A stretch of 64,000 bases of DNA from Acetobacter cibinongensis (GTDB taxonomy: Bacteria; Pseudomonadota; Alphaproteobacteria; Acetobacterales; Acetobacteraceae). The notes under the pieces are model-generated. The model made no database searches. It saw only the letters and a list, made by a program, of their open reading frames with translations, and was not told the DNA's origin. The number at the start of each line of letters is the position of its first letter. Within the stretch, counting starts at the first letter, position 1. The DNA lies in assembly GCF_000963925.1 (NCBI RefSeq), contig NZ_BAMV01000018.1, positions 1 through 64,000 of the forward strand, given 5' to 3'. Of this stretch, positions 57,361 through 64,000 are shown in pieces. Position numbers and translations under genes: made by a program.

Positions 57361-58332
57361 ATGTCTACTCGTGTCTTAATCGATCACCGTAAAGGTGGAG
57401 CAAGTAAAGTCAGGCATCCGGAAAAGGCGCACCGCCCAGATAACCCGATTGCGCGTAAACCGGAATGGATACGCGTTAAAGCACCTACTCACCCAGTGTA
57501 TCATGAGACCCGTCAACTCATGCGCGATAATCGTCTGGTGACAGTGTGCGAGGAGGCGGCATGCCCTAATATTGGGGAATGTTGGTCTCAACGCCACGCA
57601 ACCATGATGATCATGGGGGAAATTTGCACACGCGCCTGCTCTTTCTGCAATGTCACTACCGGCTTACCCCATGCTCTGGACGCTGATGAACCTGCACGCG
57701 TAGCAGAAGCCGTAGCAAAACTTGGCCTGCGCCACGTTGTTATCACCTCTGTAGATCGTGATGACTTGGCCGATGGTGGAGCCCGTCACTTCGCACAGGT
57801 AATCGGGGCGATCCGTGCGGCCTCTCCTGAGACGACAATAGAAATTCTCACCCCGGATTTTTTGCGTAAAGACAAGGCTCTAGAGGTCGTTGTTAAAGCA
57901 AAACCTGATGTCTTCAACCACAATCTCGAGACTGTGCCACGACTCTACCCCACCATCCGGCCGGGTGCGCGCTATTACCAGTCCCTCCGTCTTCTTGACC
58001 GGGTCAAAGAAATGGACCCCGCTATATTCACCAAGTCTGGGCTCATGCTGGGCTTAGGCGAGGAGAAGATGGAATTAGCTCAGGTCATGGATGATCTGCG
58101 CATAGCAGATGTAGATTTTATCACCATGGGACAGTATCTCCAGCCAACAGTGAAACATGCTGCTGTTGACAGGTTTGTCACACCGCTGGAGTTTGAGGAT
58201 TACGGGAAAATGGCCCGTGTTAAGGGTTTTCTTCAAGTGAGTGCAAGCCCACTTACGCGGTCATCTTATCATGCTGATTCTGACTTTGCAGAATTAAGAG
58301 CAGCGCGCGCCGCACGACTGAAAGGGGCTTAA
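57361..58332 (+). CDS. lipA: Lipoyl synthase
   Basis: 323-residue radical SAM enzyme. The auxiliary cluster is bound by [13 protein letters not shown], the radical SAM cluster by CTRACSFC (CxxxCxxC), and the conserved C-terminal serine region is [11 protein letters not shown]. It inserts two sulfurs into octanoyl groups on lipoyl domains; its targets PdhB and PdhC are encoded just before. Start ATG 57361 matches [13 protein letters not shown], with a poor ribosome site. The next gene starts 2 bases after its stop. Confidence 0.96.
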   Translation: MSTRVLIDHRKGGASKVRHPEKAHRPDNPIARKPEWIRVKAPTHPVYHETRQLMRDNRLVTVCEEAACPNIGECWSQRHATMMIMGEICTRACSFCNVTTGLPHALDADEPARVAEAVAKLGLRHVVITSVDRDDLADGGARHFAQVIGAIRAASPETTIEILTPDFLRKDKALEVVVKAKPDVFNHNLETVPRLYPTIRPGARYYQSLRLLDRVKEMDPAIFTKSGLMLGLGEEKMELAQVMDDLRIADVDFITMGQYLQPTVKHAAVDRFVTPLEFEDYGKMARVKGFLQVSASPLTRSSYHADSDFAELRAARAARLKGA

Positions 58333-58334
58333 GA

Positions 58335-58811
58335 ATGCCAAAACACGCAGAAAAGCGTGTCCTAGCTTACCAGCCAGAACAGATTTTTGATCTTGTTGCT
58401 GATGTAAACCGGTATCCGGAATTTCTACCTTGGTGCACCTCGGCTACCATCCGGTCTCGGACCGCTACTGAGCTTGTTGCGGACCTGACAGTCGGTTTTG
58501 GCCCGTTTCGGGAAAGCTTTACGTCTCGTGTAACGCTCGATCGCTTTTCTCAGATCACGGTTCATTATGAACGAGGGCCGTTCAAGTATCTGAAAAACAT
58601 TTGGAAATTCACGCCAGATTCCAAAGGATGTCTGGTTGAGTTCTATGTAGATTTTGAATTTCGTTCGCGCATTCTGCAGGCAGCTATCGGGGTCGTTTTC
58701 GGTGAGGCTGTGCGTTTGATGGTCTCCGCTTTTATAAAGCGTGCCCGCGATGTCTATGGTCCACCGCAAATTGGAAGCGTGAACGCCGAAAACAGCCAAA
58801 CGGCCCGATAA
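58335..58811 (+). CDS. Coq10/RatA-like START-domain protein
   Basis: 158 residues, a polyketide-cyclase/START fold of the COQ10/RatA family. The opening MPKHAEKRVLAYQPEQIFDLVADVNRYPEFLPWC is characteristic. Coq10 binds ubiquinone and supports its use in respiration; the homologue RatA in E. coli was described as a toxin acting on ribosome subunit joining. In Alphaproteobacteria it is usually read as Coq10-like. Placement straight after lipA, 2 bases away, is common and fits a respiratory function. Which of the two roles applies cannot be told. Confidence 0.85.
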   Translation: MPKHAEKRVLAYQPEQIFDLVADVNRYPEFLPWCTSATIRSRTATELVADLTVGFGPFRESFTSRVTLDRFSQITVHYERGPFKYLKNIWKFTPDSKGCLVEFYVDFEFRSRILQAAIGVVFGEAVRLMVSAFIKRARDVYGPPQIGSVNAENSQTAR

Positions 58812-58921
58812 CGCACGTTATTTTTTGAGACTTTTTGAGTTTCCGTGCGTTCAAGAGCAATCCTGTTTGTTACGGTGTCAATTTCTACCGCTAACGCCAT
58901 TCAGGTTTGATGGAGAGTATT

Positions 58922-59287
58922 ATGAAAAAAGCTTCCAGCCTTATCGTCGCCTCAGCTCTTGCTGTTCTGAGCAGTGCGCCCGTATTTGCGGCAACACACC
59001 ACGGTGTGCATCATAAGGCTCATGCCAGTTCTGTTGATAAAGCAAGCCCTTCAACAGAGGATCTCAACAGCAAAAGTCTGGTCGCGGCACAAACCCCCGT
59101 TGCAGCTCCACCCGGCCTGCATGAAACAGTCCCTGAACGAGGCCTGATCAACGGCGCACAGTCCGTTCCATCCCATGCTCCTGCCGTGGTTGCTCCAGGG
59201 ACAGGCGTAACCGCACCATCCCTCCCAAGCACCCCCAAAATCCCATCCGCAACTGATGCCCAGAACGCACCGAGCGCTGGCCAGTAA
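58922..59287 (+). CDS. Small secreted protein of unknown function, His- and Pro/Ala-rich
   Basis: 121 residues from ATG 58922, with GGAGAG 5 bases upstream. A signal peptide (1-23, ending VFA) is followed by a His cluster (THHGVHHKAHASS). The rest is low in hydrophobic residues and rich in Pro, Ala, Ser and Thr, including AAPPGLHETVPERGLI and repeats of the type AP and SAP. No known domain is recognisable. It stands alone in its strand and is followed by a hairpin shared with cinA. The His cluster could bind metal. The protein is likely a periplasmic or cell-surface linker-type protein; function not known. Confidence 0.72.
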   Translation: MKKASSLIVASALAVLSSAPVFAATHHGVHHKAHASSVDKASPSTEDLNSKSLVAAQTPVAAPPGLHETVPERGLINGAQSVPSHAPAVVAPGTGVTAPSLPSTPKIPSATDAQNAPSAGQ

Positions 59288-59304
59288 GCTTTAGTTTACT
59301 CAGG

Positions 59305-59334
59305 CACCCTGACCACTCTTTCTTGGTCAGGGTG
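59305..59334. terminator. Hairpin between convergent genes
   Basis: CACCCTGACC (59305-59314) pairs perfectly with GGTCAGGGTG (59325-59334), loop of 10 bases. It overlaps the cinA stop codon and ends the upstream secreted-protein gene. T-tract is short, so strength is uncertain. Confidence 0.65.
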
Positions 59335-59863
59335 TTCCCGATGCTAGGCTGGCACTTATCAGCGTAAAAGCATAAGCCGCAGCTTGGGACCGAACAGCGG
59401 TTCGATCCCCCGAAAATATTTTATGGTACGCTTCGGCTGGCTTTCCACGGACCATAATACCAAACCACACAAGGCCGACTGGTTTTTCCTCAGACCCACC
59501 AGATGGGCCCGCAATACCTGAAACGGAAATTGCGACAGAGGCATCTGGAGAAACTCTCAGCGCCCCTGCCACCATCTCCTTGACAGTCTCGGCACTAACC
59601 GCACCGCAATCAGAGAGCGTTGTGGATCTGACACCCAATACGGACATCTTCAATCCGTTAGAGTAGGTCACTAAACCACCCTCCAAGACATCTGAAGACC
59701 CGGCATGATGTGTCAGAAGGGCAGCTAACAGTCCCCCTGTGCAACTTTCAGCCGTGACCAGCTTGGCATGGTTACTGCGCAACAGTGCAAGAATCTCTGC
59801 TGATTGGGAGAGAAGATGGGATGCCAGAGAGCCATCGAGTAAATTCGGTGTACCAAGGACCAT
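59327..59863 (-). CDS. CinA-family nicotinamide-nucleotide amidohydrolase (PncC-like)
   Basis: 178 residues matching the C-terminal CinA domain alone: KLVTAESCTGGLLAALLTHHAGSS near residue 35, VSAETVKEMVAGAL, SVSGIAGPSGGSEEKPVGLVWFGI. Stand-alone forms correspond to PncC, which deamidates nicotinamide mononucleotide for NAD recycling; the larger CinA has an additional N-terminal domain absent here. Start ATG 59863 follows GGAGAGAGGG. It lies 37 bases after pgpA on the minus strand, so slt-pgpA-cinA may be one transcript. Confidence 0.88.
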   Translation of the reverse strand: MVLGTPNLLDGSLASHLLSQSAEILALLRSNHAKLVTAESCTGGLLAALLTHHAGSSDVLEGGLVTYSNGLKMSVLGVRSTTLSDCGAVSAETVKEMVAGALRVSPDASVAISVSGIAGPSGGSEEKPVGLVWFGIMVRGKPAEAYHKIFSGDRTAVRSQAAAYAFTLISASLASGTP

Positions 59864-59900
59864 AATACCCTCTCTCCGTTATTCTTGCCCCAAAGCGTTT

Positions 59901-60356
59901 TTAACGCTTCAGCTTTCTGAGCAGTTTGACACAACCAGCAGCCATAAAACCGGCAACCACATCGTCCCCCATAATGCCAATAGCATCATGACGGCGGTCT
60001 AGCACGCCAACTGGGCCGGGCTTTTTGATGTCGAACAGCCGAAACAGTCCAAAAGCAATAAGCGGCCAGACGAGAGAAGGCTTTTCATCCTTCTGGGTGG
60101 GCAAACAGGCTAGAAGGCTAATCCACATGCCAGCCACTTCATCAATCACAATCCAACTGTGATCTTCTCCATCTCCAGCATGTTTGGATGCCCAAACACC
60201 GATCACTGAAGCCGCAACCGCACTTAGAAGTAAGCCTTTGGGTCTTTTAAGGAGCGGGAGACCTACGACCAGAGCAGCGAGTGAGCCAACAGTACCGGGC
60301 GCTTTAGGAGCAAGGCCACAGCCCCCAAACGTTGCTATAAATCGTGCCAGGGTCAT
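59901..60356 (-). CDS. pgpA: Phosphatidylglycerophosphatase A
   Basis: 151 residues, membrane protein of the PgpA family. Motifs are GLAPKAPGTVGSLAA and IVIDEVAGMWISLL plus FDIKKPGPVGVLDRRHDAIGIMGDDVVAG. About three to four membrane helices. It removes the phosphate from phosphatidylglycerophosphate to give phosphatidylglycerol. Overlaps the slt stop by 4 bases (ATGA), so translated with it. Confidence 0.93.
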   Translation of the reverse strand: MTLARFIATFGGCGLAPKAPGTVGSLAALVVGLPLLKRPKGLLLSAVAASVIGVWASKHAGDGEDHSWIVIDEVAGMWISLLACLPTQKDEKPSLVWPLIAFGLFRLFDIKKPGPVGVLDRRHDAIGIMGDDVVAGFMAAGCVKLLRKLKR

Positions 60357-62365
60357 TTCGGCTGCTCCATTACTCTGTAAATTGTCATATTTTCCCAGAC
60401 ACGTTGCACATAATTTCGTGTTTCGCTGAAAGGAATGCTTTCAATCCAGTCGATCATTTCAAACTGAGTTGCATTGTTGGCTACTGGATCACCAGAAGAA
60501 GCCAGCCACCGGCCAAGTCGACCTGGGCCGCCATTATATGCTGCTGCAATATAAGGCAAGACAGGGCCAAAGCGTTCCTGCATATGCTCAAGATAAGCCA
60601 CGCCCAACCTGATGTTGTTATCCGGATTGTGAAGGCCAGATGCTGTTGCTGCTGATGCTGGTAAGCCAGCCTTACGGAGCATATCACCGGCGGTTGATGG
60701 CTTAAGCTGCATTAGTCCAATAGCGTTGGAAGAGCTGACTGCATCGGGGTTAAAGCTACTTTCCTGCCGCATAAGCCCTAATGCCAGACCCGCTGGCAGG
60801 GTGTTGGCAGGCAGGGAATATGGAGCAGGCCAACCTTCATGCAGGAGAAAAATACCGTTTTTCCCTAACTGCCGGGACAGCGCCACGCCGATATCTGGCA
60901 CCTGTAGCTGTGTGGATACACTGACAAGCGCCAGTTTGTCCGACATGGTTACGACCTGCTGGGCCAGAAGGTTCAGGAAGTCCCGTGCATGCGTAGTATC
61001 ACCTTGGGACACCAAAATCTGCGCAGCTTGCACCAGGTCACTTTGGGAGAGACGCCCAGCTGAAGTTGAAGCTGTATGCGGAGCACTTGCTGCTTTTAAC
61101 GCGCGTGTTGTTATCGTGGGTATCTCTTGCTGAGAAGAGAGGGTAGGGCGCTGACCATCAAGTTCAGCAGCAGCCATTTGCCCGTAAAATGTTCCTGCAT
61201 CATTTGCCGCTCTCAGATAATCTGCCTTCGCACTTTCCGTGTTCTGGGAAAGAGCATGGGCACGACCCAGCCAATAATAGCCGCGGCTACGGGTTATTAA
61301 TGCAGGCGAGTCAGCAAGCTCTTTAAAAAAGGGTTCTGCGACAGTTGGATTTTTCTGTTTTTCCAGTGCAATCCACCCGCACAGAAACGCAGCTTCCAGC
61401 TTATTTGCGCCGGTCACGCTTGTGTCGTGGGCTATGAAAAATGCATCTGCGTCCCGGTTGGCCTCCAGCAACTCACGAGCCAGAGCATCTCGCTCGTGCC
61501 AGAAAGCGGCGAGGGCGGTAGCCGCTTCAGCTCTTGCCGCATCACTTTTCCAAAAGGCAATAGCGTCATCATAGCGCTTTTGTGTACGCAGCCACCGCGC
61601 ACGGTCCAGCACGAAAAGGGGATCCGCTAAATCGGCACTGGAGAGACCTGCAATCTGTGACTCAGCAGAAGCATCACCTGCACGGAGTGCAAGCCGTGCC
61701 ATAGCCACCTTCTGACGAGCGCTACTTAGATAGGGCACAGTCTGCCGAGCCGCAGACAGCAAACCGCTTTTTTCCTGCCGGTTAAAGCGTAACCAAGATG
61801 CTTCAGGTGTAAGGAATTGCGAAAAATTATTGGTAAGCGCCGCTGCGGCCTGAGCCGTATCGTTACCATTCATCCAGGCCTGGCGTGCCTGCGTATTCAA
61901 ACGGGCAGGGAGGCCTGCGACATTATTGCCAACCTGTGTAGAACAATGTGCCAAGGCCGGACCGTATGTAAGGGCCTGCTGGGCACAAAGCTGCTTTAGT
62001 ACAGCCGGGTCATTTTCTTGAGCCAAAGCCTGCTGCATACGCAGCTTGATAAGCTGCCACCGGGGCCACACCGGACGCGAGTTAAGAAAGTCAGCATAGT
62101 CCTGTGCTGGGGCATGGCTTGTACCAACAAGCTTGAGCCATACAGCCAGTCGGTCCTGAACGGACCCGCCAGCCTGTGACACAGGCATAGTCACCCCTGA
62201 GGGTTGGGTTCCCGCAACCGTCTGCTCAGGGGAACTTATGGAGGATTGTGAGGCATCCGGTGGGGATGAGCAGGCACTCAAAAAGAGTACGGAGGACAGT
62301 AAGGCACCGTTCAAGCGGCTCACGGACGAGGAAAAATGCTTAGCCATAAAATAAGCTTTAGCCAT
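60353..62365 (-). CDS. Soluble-type lytic murein transglycosylase (Slt70-like lipoprotein)
   Basis: 670 residues from ATG 62365; ATG 62347 would start MAKHFSSSVSR and be equally possible. The signal ends in a lipobox LSAC, so it is probably membrane-anchored, unlike E. coli Slt70. The middle is a helical superhelix of TPR-like repeats (about 90-490). The C-terminal SLT domain has the catalytic Glu in MRQESSFNPDAVSS, then AIGLMQLKPSTA and YIAAAYNGGPGRLGRWL. It cleaves peptidoglycan between MurNAc and GlcNAc, forming anhydro ends, in cell wall growth. It is followed by pgpA in an overlapping arrangement. Confidence 0.92.
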   Translation of the reverse strand: MAKAYFMAKHFSSSVSRLNGALLSSVLFLSACSSPPDASQSSISSPEQTVAGTQPSGVTMPVSQAGGSVQDRLAVWLKLVGTSHAPAQDYADFLNSRPVWPRWQLIKLRMQQALAQENDPAVLKQLCAQQALTYGPALAHCSTQVGNNVAGLPARLNTQARQAWMNGNDTAQAAAALTNNFSQFLTPEASWLRFNRQEKSGLLSAARQTVPYLSSARQKVAMARLALRAGDASAESQIAGLSSADLADPLFVLDRARWLRTQKRYDDAIAFWKSDAARAEAATALAAFWHERDALARELLEANRDADAFFIAHDTSVTGANKLEAAFLCGWIALEKQKNPTVAEPFFKELADSPALITRSRGYYWLGRAHALSQNTESAKADYLRAANDAGTFYGQMAAAELDGQRPTLSSQQEIPTITTRALKAASAPHTASTSAGRLSQSDLVQAAQILVSQGDTTHARDFLNLLAQQVVTMSDKLALVSVSTQLQVPDIGVALSRQLGKNGIFLLHEGWPAPYSLPANTLPAGLALGLMRQESSFNPDAVSSSNAIGLMQLKPSTAGDMLRKAGLPASAATASGLHNPDNNIRLGVAYLEHMQERFGPVLPYIAAAYNGGPGRLGRWLASSGDPVANNATQFEMIDWIESIPFSETRNYVQRVWENMTIYRVMEQPK

Positions 62366-62428
62366 CCGTCACCGCCTGACAAGCCGTCTTATGCCGTCAG
62401 GAAAATACTGTCGGTTATCTCCCTGCCA

Positions 62429-63040
62429 TTAATGTGGCAGGTGCCCCCAGATTTCTCCACCGCCTTTAACAATCAGCTCAATGGCAACAGCCAGAACTAT
62501 CAACAATCCTACCCATGAGATCCATTTATACCGCTCAAGCAAACGGGCAATGAACGATGCAGCTATACCCATGAGCAAAACGGACAAGACCAGCCCCATG
62601 ACAAGAATGCCGGGATGTTCTGATGCTGCACCAGCCACAGCAAGCACGTTATCAAGGCTCATGGAAATATCAGCCAGCAGAATACGCAAAACGGCCTTAC
62701 CAAAGCTGCCCGGTGTCGGCTGAGCACCTTCAGGAGCATTATGCTCATCCCGCATTTCGCGGTACATGCGCCAGCAGACCCATAACAGTAACAGGCCGCC
62801 AGCCAGTGTCAGACCCACTATGGCCAGCAGCTTAACGGCAACCAGCGCCAACAGAATACGCAGAACGGCAGCAATACCAATGCCGGTAAAAATAGCCTTC
62901 TTACGATCCTGTGGAGAAAGCGATTTGACGACAAGCCCGATGACAACAGCGTTATCGCCTGCCAATGTTACGTCAATCAGAACGACCTGCAAAAACGCAA
63001 TAACCGCCTGCACACTAAAACCGTCAAGCAAACCGTTCAC
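62429..63040 (-). CDS. TerC-family membrane protein (YjbE-like)
   Basis: 203 residues with about six to seven membrane helices. TerC motifs are VVLIDVTLAGDNAVVIGLV in the first helices and ILLADISMSLDNVLAVAGAA in the middle, where acidic residues lie in the membrane. Family members are linked to manganese export and protection of exported enzymes from mismetallation; tellurite resistance gave the name. The start is GTG 63040 with GGAG 6 bases upstream. CCTGCCA (62422-62428) and TGGCAGG (62435-62441) form a small hairpin at its stop. The 159-base gap to purB has inverted repeats but no riboswitch that I could confirm. Confidence 0.9.
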   Translation of the reverse strand: MNGLLDGFSVQAVIAFLQVVLIDVTLAGDNAVVIGLVVKSLSPQDRKKAIFTGIGIAAVLRILLALVAVKLLAIVGLTLAGGLLLLWVCWRMYREMRDEHNAPEGAQPTPGSFGKAVLRILLADISMSLDNVLAVAGAASEHPGILVMGLVLSVLLMGIAASFIARLLERYKWISWVGLLIVLAVAIELIVKGGGEIWGHLPH

Positions 63041-63099
63041 AAAAACTCCGATTCGACTGTCTGAAAATGAAAGGAACGCAGACCGAACTTCCCCAAAGT

Positions 63100-63146
63100 A
63101 GGGGCCAAGTCAAAGTTTTATTCGTTCACGGGCAGACGCCGCCCCT
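63100..63146. repeat. Inverted repeat in terC-purB gap
   Basis: AGGGGC (63100-63105) and GCCCCT (63141-63146) pair, and inner GGGC/GCCC pairings are possible. Could be a leader RNA structure for terC (minus) or purB (plus). A yybP-ykoY manganese riboswitch, usual in front of such genes, is not recognisable. Confidence 0.4.
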
Positions 63147-63199
63147 GAAATCAGCTAGAGAAGCCCGCATTATCCCGCTTTCTGGAGGAATGCCGCGTT

Positions 63200-64000
63200 A
63201 TGGTGCCGCGCTATACTCGTCCCGTTATGGCCGCTATCTGGTCCCCTGAAAACCGCTATCGTATCTGGTTTGAGATCGAGGCCTTAGCCTGCGAAGCCAT
63301 GGCCGAGTATGGCGATGTTCCAAAAGAAGCCGCTAAAATTGTGCGCGAAAAAGGCGACGCCGCCCTTGCTGCATTCTCCGATGCCGACCTCGCGCGCATT
63401 GATGAAATTGAAGCCGAAACGCGCCACGATGTTATTGCCTTCCTGACCTGGCTTGCGGAAAAAGTCGGGCCGGAAAGCCGTTTCGTTCATCTGGGCATGA
63501 CCTCTTCAGACATTCTGGACACCTGCCTTGCTGTACAGCTTGTTCAGGCCACAGACCTGCTTTTGAAAGATCTGGACGATGTTCTGGCCGCGCTGCGTGC
63601 CCGTGCTTTTGAGCATAAACACACGCTGACCATTGGCCGCAGCCACGCCATTCATGCTGAGCCAACATCCTTCGGCCTCAAGCTGGCAGGGCATTACGCA
63701 GAGTTTGCGCGGAATAAAGCACGCCTAGAAGCAGCACGCGCTGAAATTGCAACCTGTGCCATTTCAGGAGCAGTGGGCACCTACGCTCACCTGGATATTC
63801 GGGTTGAGAGTTTTGTGGCAGAGCGCCTTGGCCTGAAGCCTGAGCCTGTATCCACGCAGGTTATTCCCCGTGACCGTCATGCAGCCTATTTCTGCACACT
63901 GGCTGTTATTGCCAGTGGCATTGAGCGGCTAGCTATTGAAGTCCGCCATCTTCAGCGTTCTGAAGTGCGTGAAGCAGAAGAGTTTTTCCACCCCGGACAG
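63200..64000 (+). CDS. purB: Adenylosuccinate lyase, 5' part (cut by window edge)
   Basis: The first 267 residues, continuing out of the window. The start MVPRYTRPVMAAIWSPENRYRIWFEIEA is typical of PurB. Further markers are VHLGMTSSDILDTCLAVQL and TIGRSHAIHAEPTSFGLKLAGH, with the His that acts in catalysis. It cleaves succinyl-AMP to AMP and SAICAR to AICAR in purine synthesis. ATG 63200 is chosen because homology starts there. GGAGG (63184-63188) is 11 bases away, farther than usual. An ATG at 63190 in another frame begins a 19-codon reading that stops at 63249. Confidence 0.95.
   Translation, partial: MVPRYTRPVMAAIWSPENRYRIWFEIEALACEAMAEYGDVPKEAAKIVREKGDAALAAFSDADLARIDEIEAETRHDVIAFLTWLAEKVGPESRFVHLGMTSSDILDTCLAVQLVQATDLLLKDLDDVLAALRARAFEHKHTLTIGRSHAIHAEPTSFGLKLAGHYAEFARNKARLEAARAEIATCAISGAVGTYAHLDIRVESFVAERLGLKPEPVSTQVIPRDRHAAYFCTLAVIASGIERLAIEVRHLQRSEVREAEEFFHPGQ

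Noticed and set aside
59901-62365. Long open frames on the plus strand opposite slt and pgpA
   Set aside because: They lack ribosome sites and family likeness; the minus strand carries clear PgpA and Slt motifs.
63041-63199. yybP-ykoY manganese riboswitch upstream of terC
   Set aside because: The terC family is often preceded by one, and GC hairpins are present, but the conserved GGGGAGUAG and paired loop motifs are not there on the minus strand.

Overview
The window looks like chromosomal DNA of an alphaproteobacterium, most probably an acetic acid bacterium (Acetobacteraceae, Acetobacter-like). The pointers are a PhyR/NepR/EcfG general stress locus, a PopZ-type polar protein next to valS, a pyruvate dehydrogenase whose E1-beta carries its own lipoyl domain, and dnaA-dnaN-recF-gyrB in one block. 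The family is recognised from these protein types; the genus is inference. No insertion sequence, prophage, integrase or CRISPR array was seen. The region is mostly core genome.

Layout. 1-1952: partial tRNA-Val and an ABC-F ATPase (uup). 2026-6143: general stress response locus with phyR facing away from two ECF sigma genes, nepR and a HisKA_2 sensor kinase. 6260-12829: cydDC, an OmpA-like lipoprotein, recQ and glpR. 12953-16883: the glycerol operon glpD-glpF-glpK behind a likely GlpR-controlled region. 16960-19633: a periplasmic copper-chaperone-like protein on the minus strand, then nrdR, nusB and thiL. 19643-21667: a divergent pair made of a GNAT-like acyltransferase and a short-chain dehydrogenase, which I propose may act in sphingolipid (ceramide) synthesis. 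21742-27691: tRNA-Cys, tolC, popZ, valS, msrA. 27716-33366 (minus): ubiE-coaBC-dut followed by a two-gene ABC importer without a visible binding protein. 33396-41420: mutM, rpsT, dnaA, dnaN, recF, gyrB. 41504-45242 (minus): tpiA-secG and pyrG-kdsA. 45471-52052: ppiD-trpE-trpG-trpD-trpC-moaC. 52171-58811: pdhA-pdhB-pdhC-lpd, then lipA and a Coq10/RatA-like protein. 58922-64000: a small secreted protein, then cinA/pncC, pgpA, a lytic transglycosylase and terC on the minus strand, and the start of purB.

How genes fit together. PhyR, NepR, the ECF factors and the kinase form a partner-switching stress circuit. GlpR-GlpD-GlpF-GlpK form a complete glycerol uptake and oxidation route. PDH, lipA and Lpd link pyruvate oxidation to lipoate supply. 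ppiD to moaC are packed tightly enough to be one transcript. The most unusual points are the two ECF genes (one with no ATG/GTG start before its conserved region), the acyltransferase/SDR pair, the orphan ABC importer, a MutM with an altered zinc finger, and several perfect hairpins or palindromes in promoter positions.
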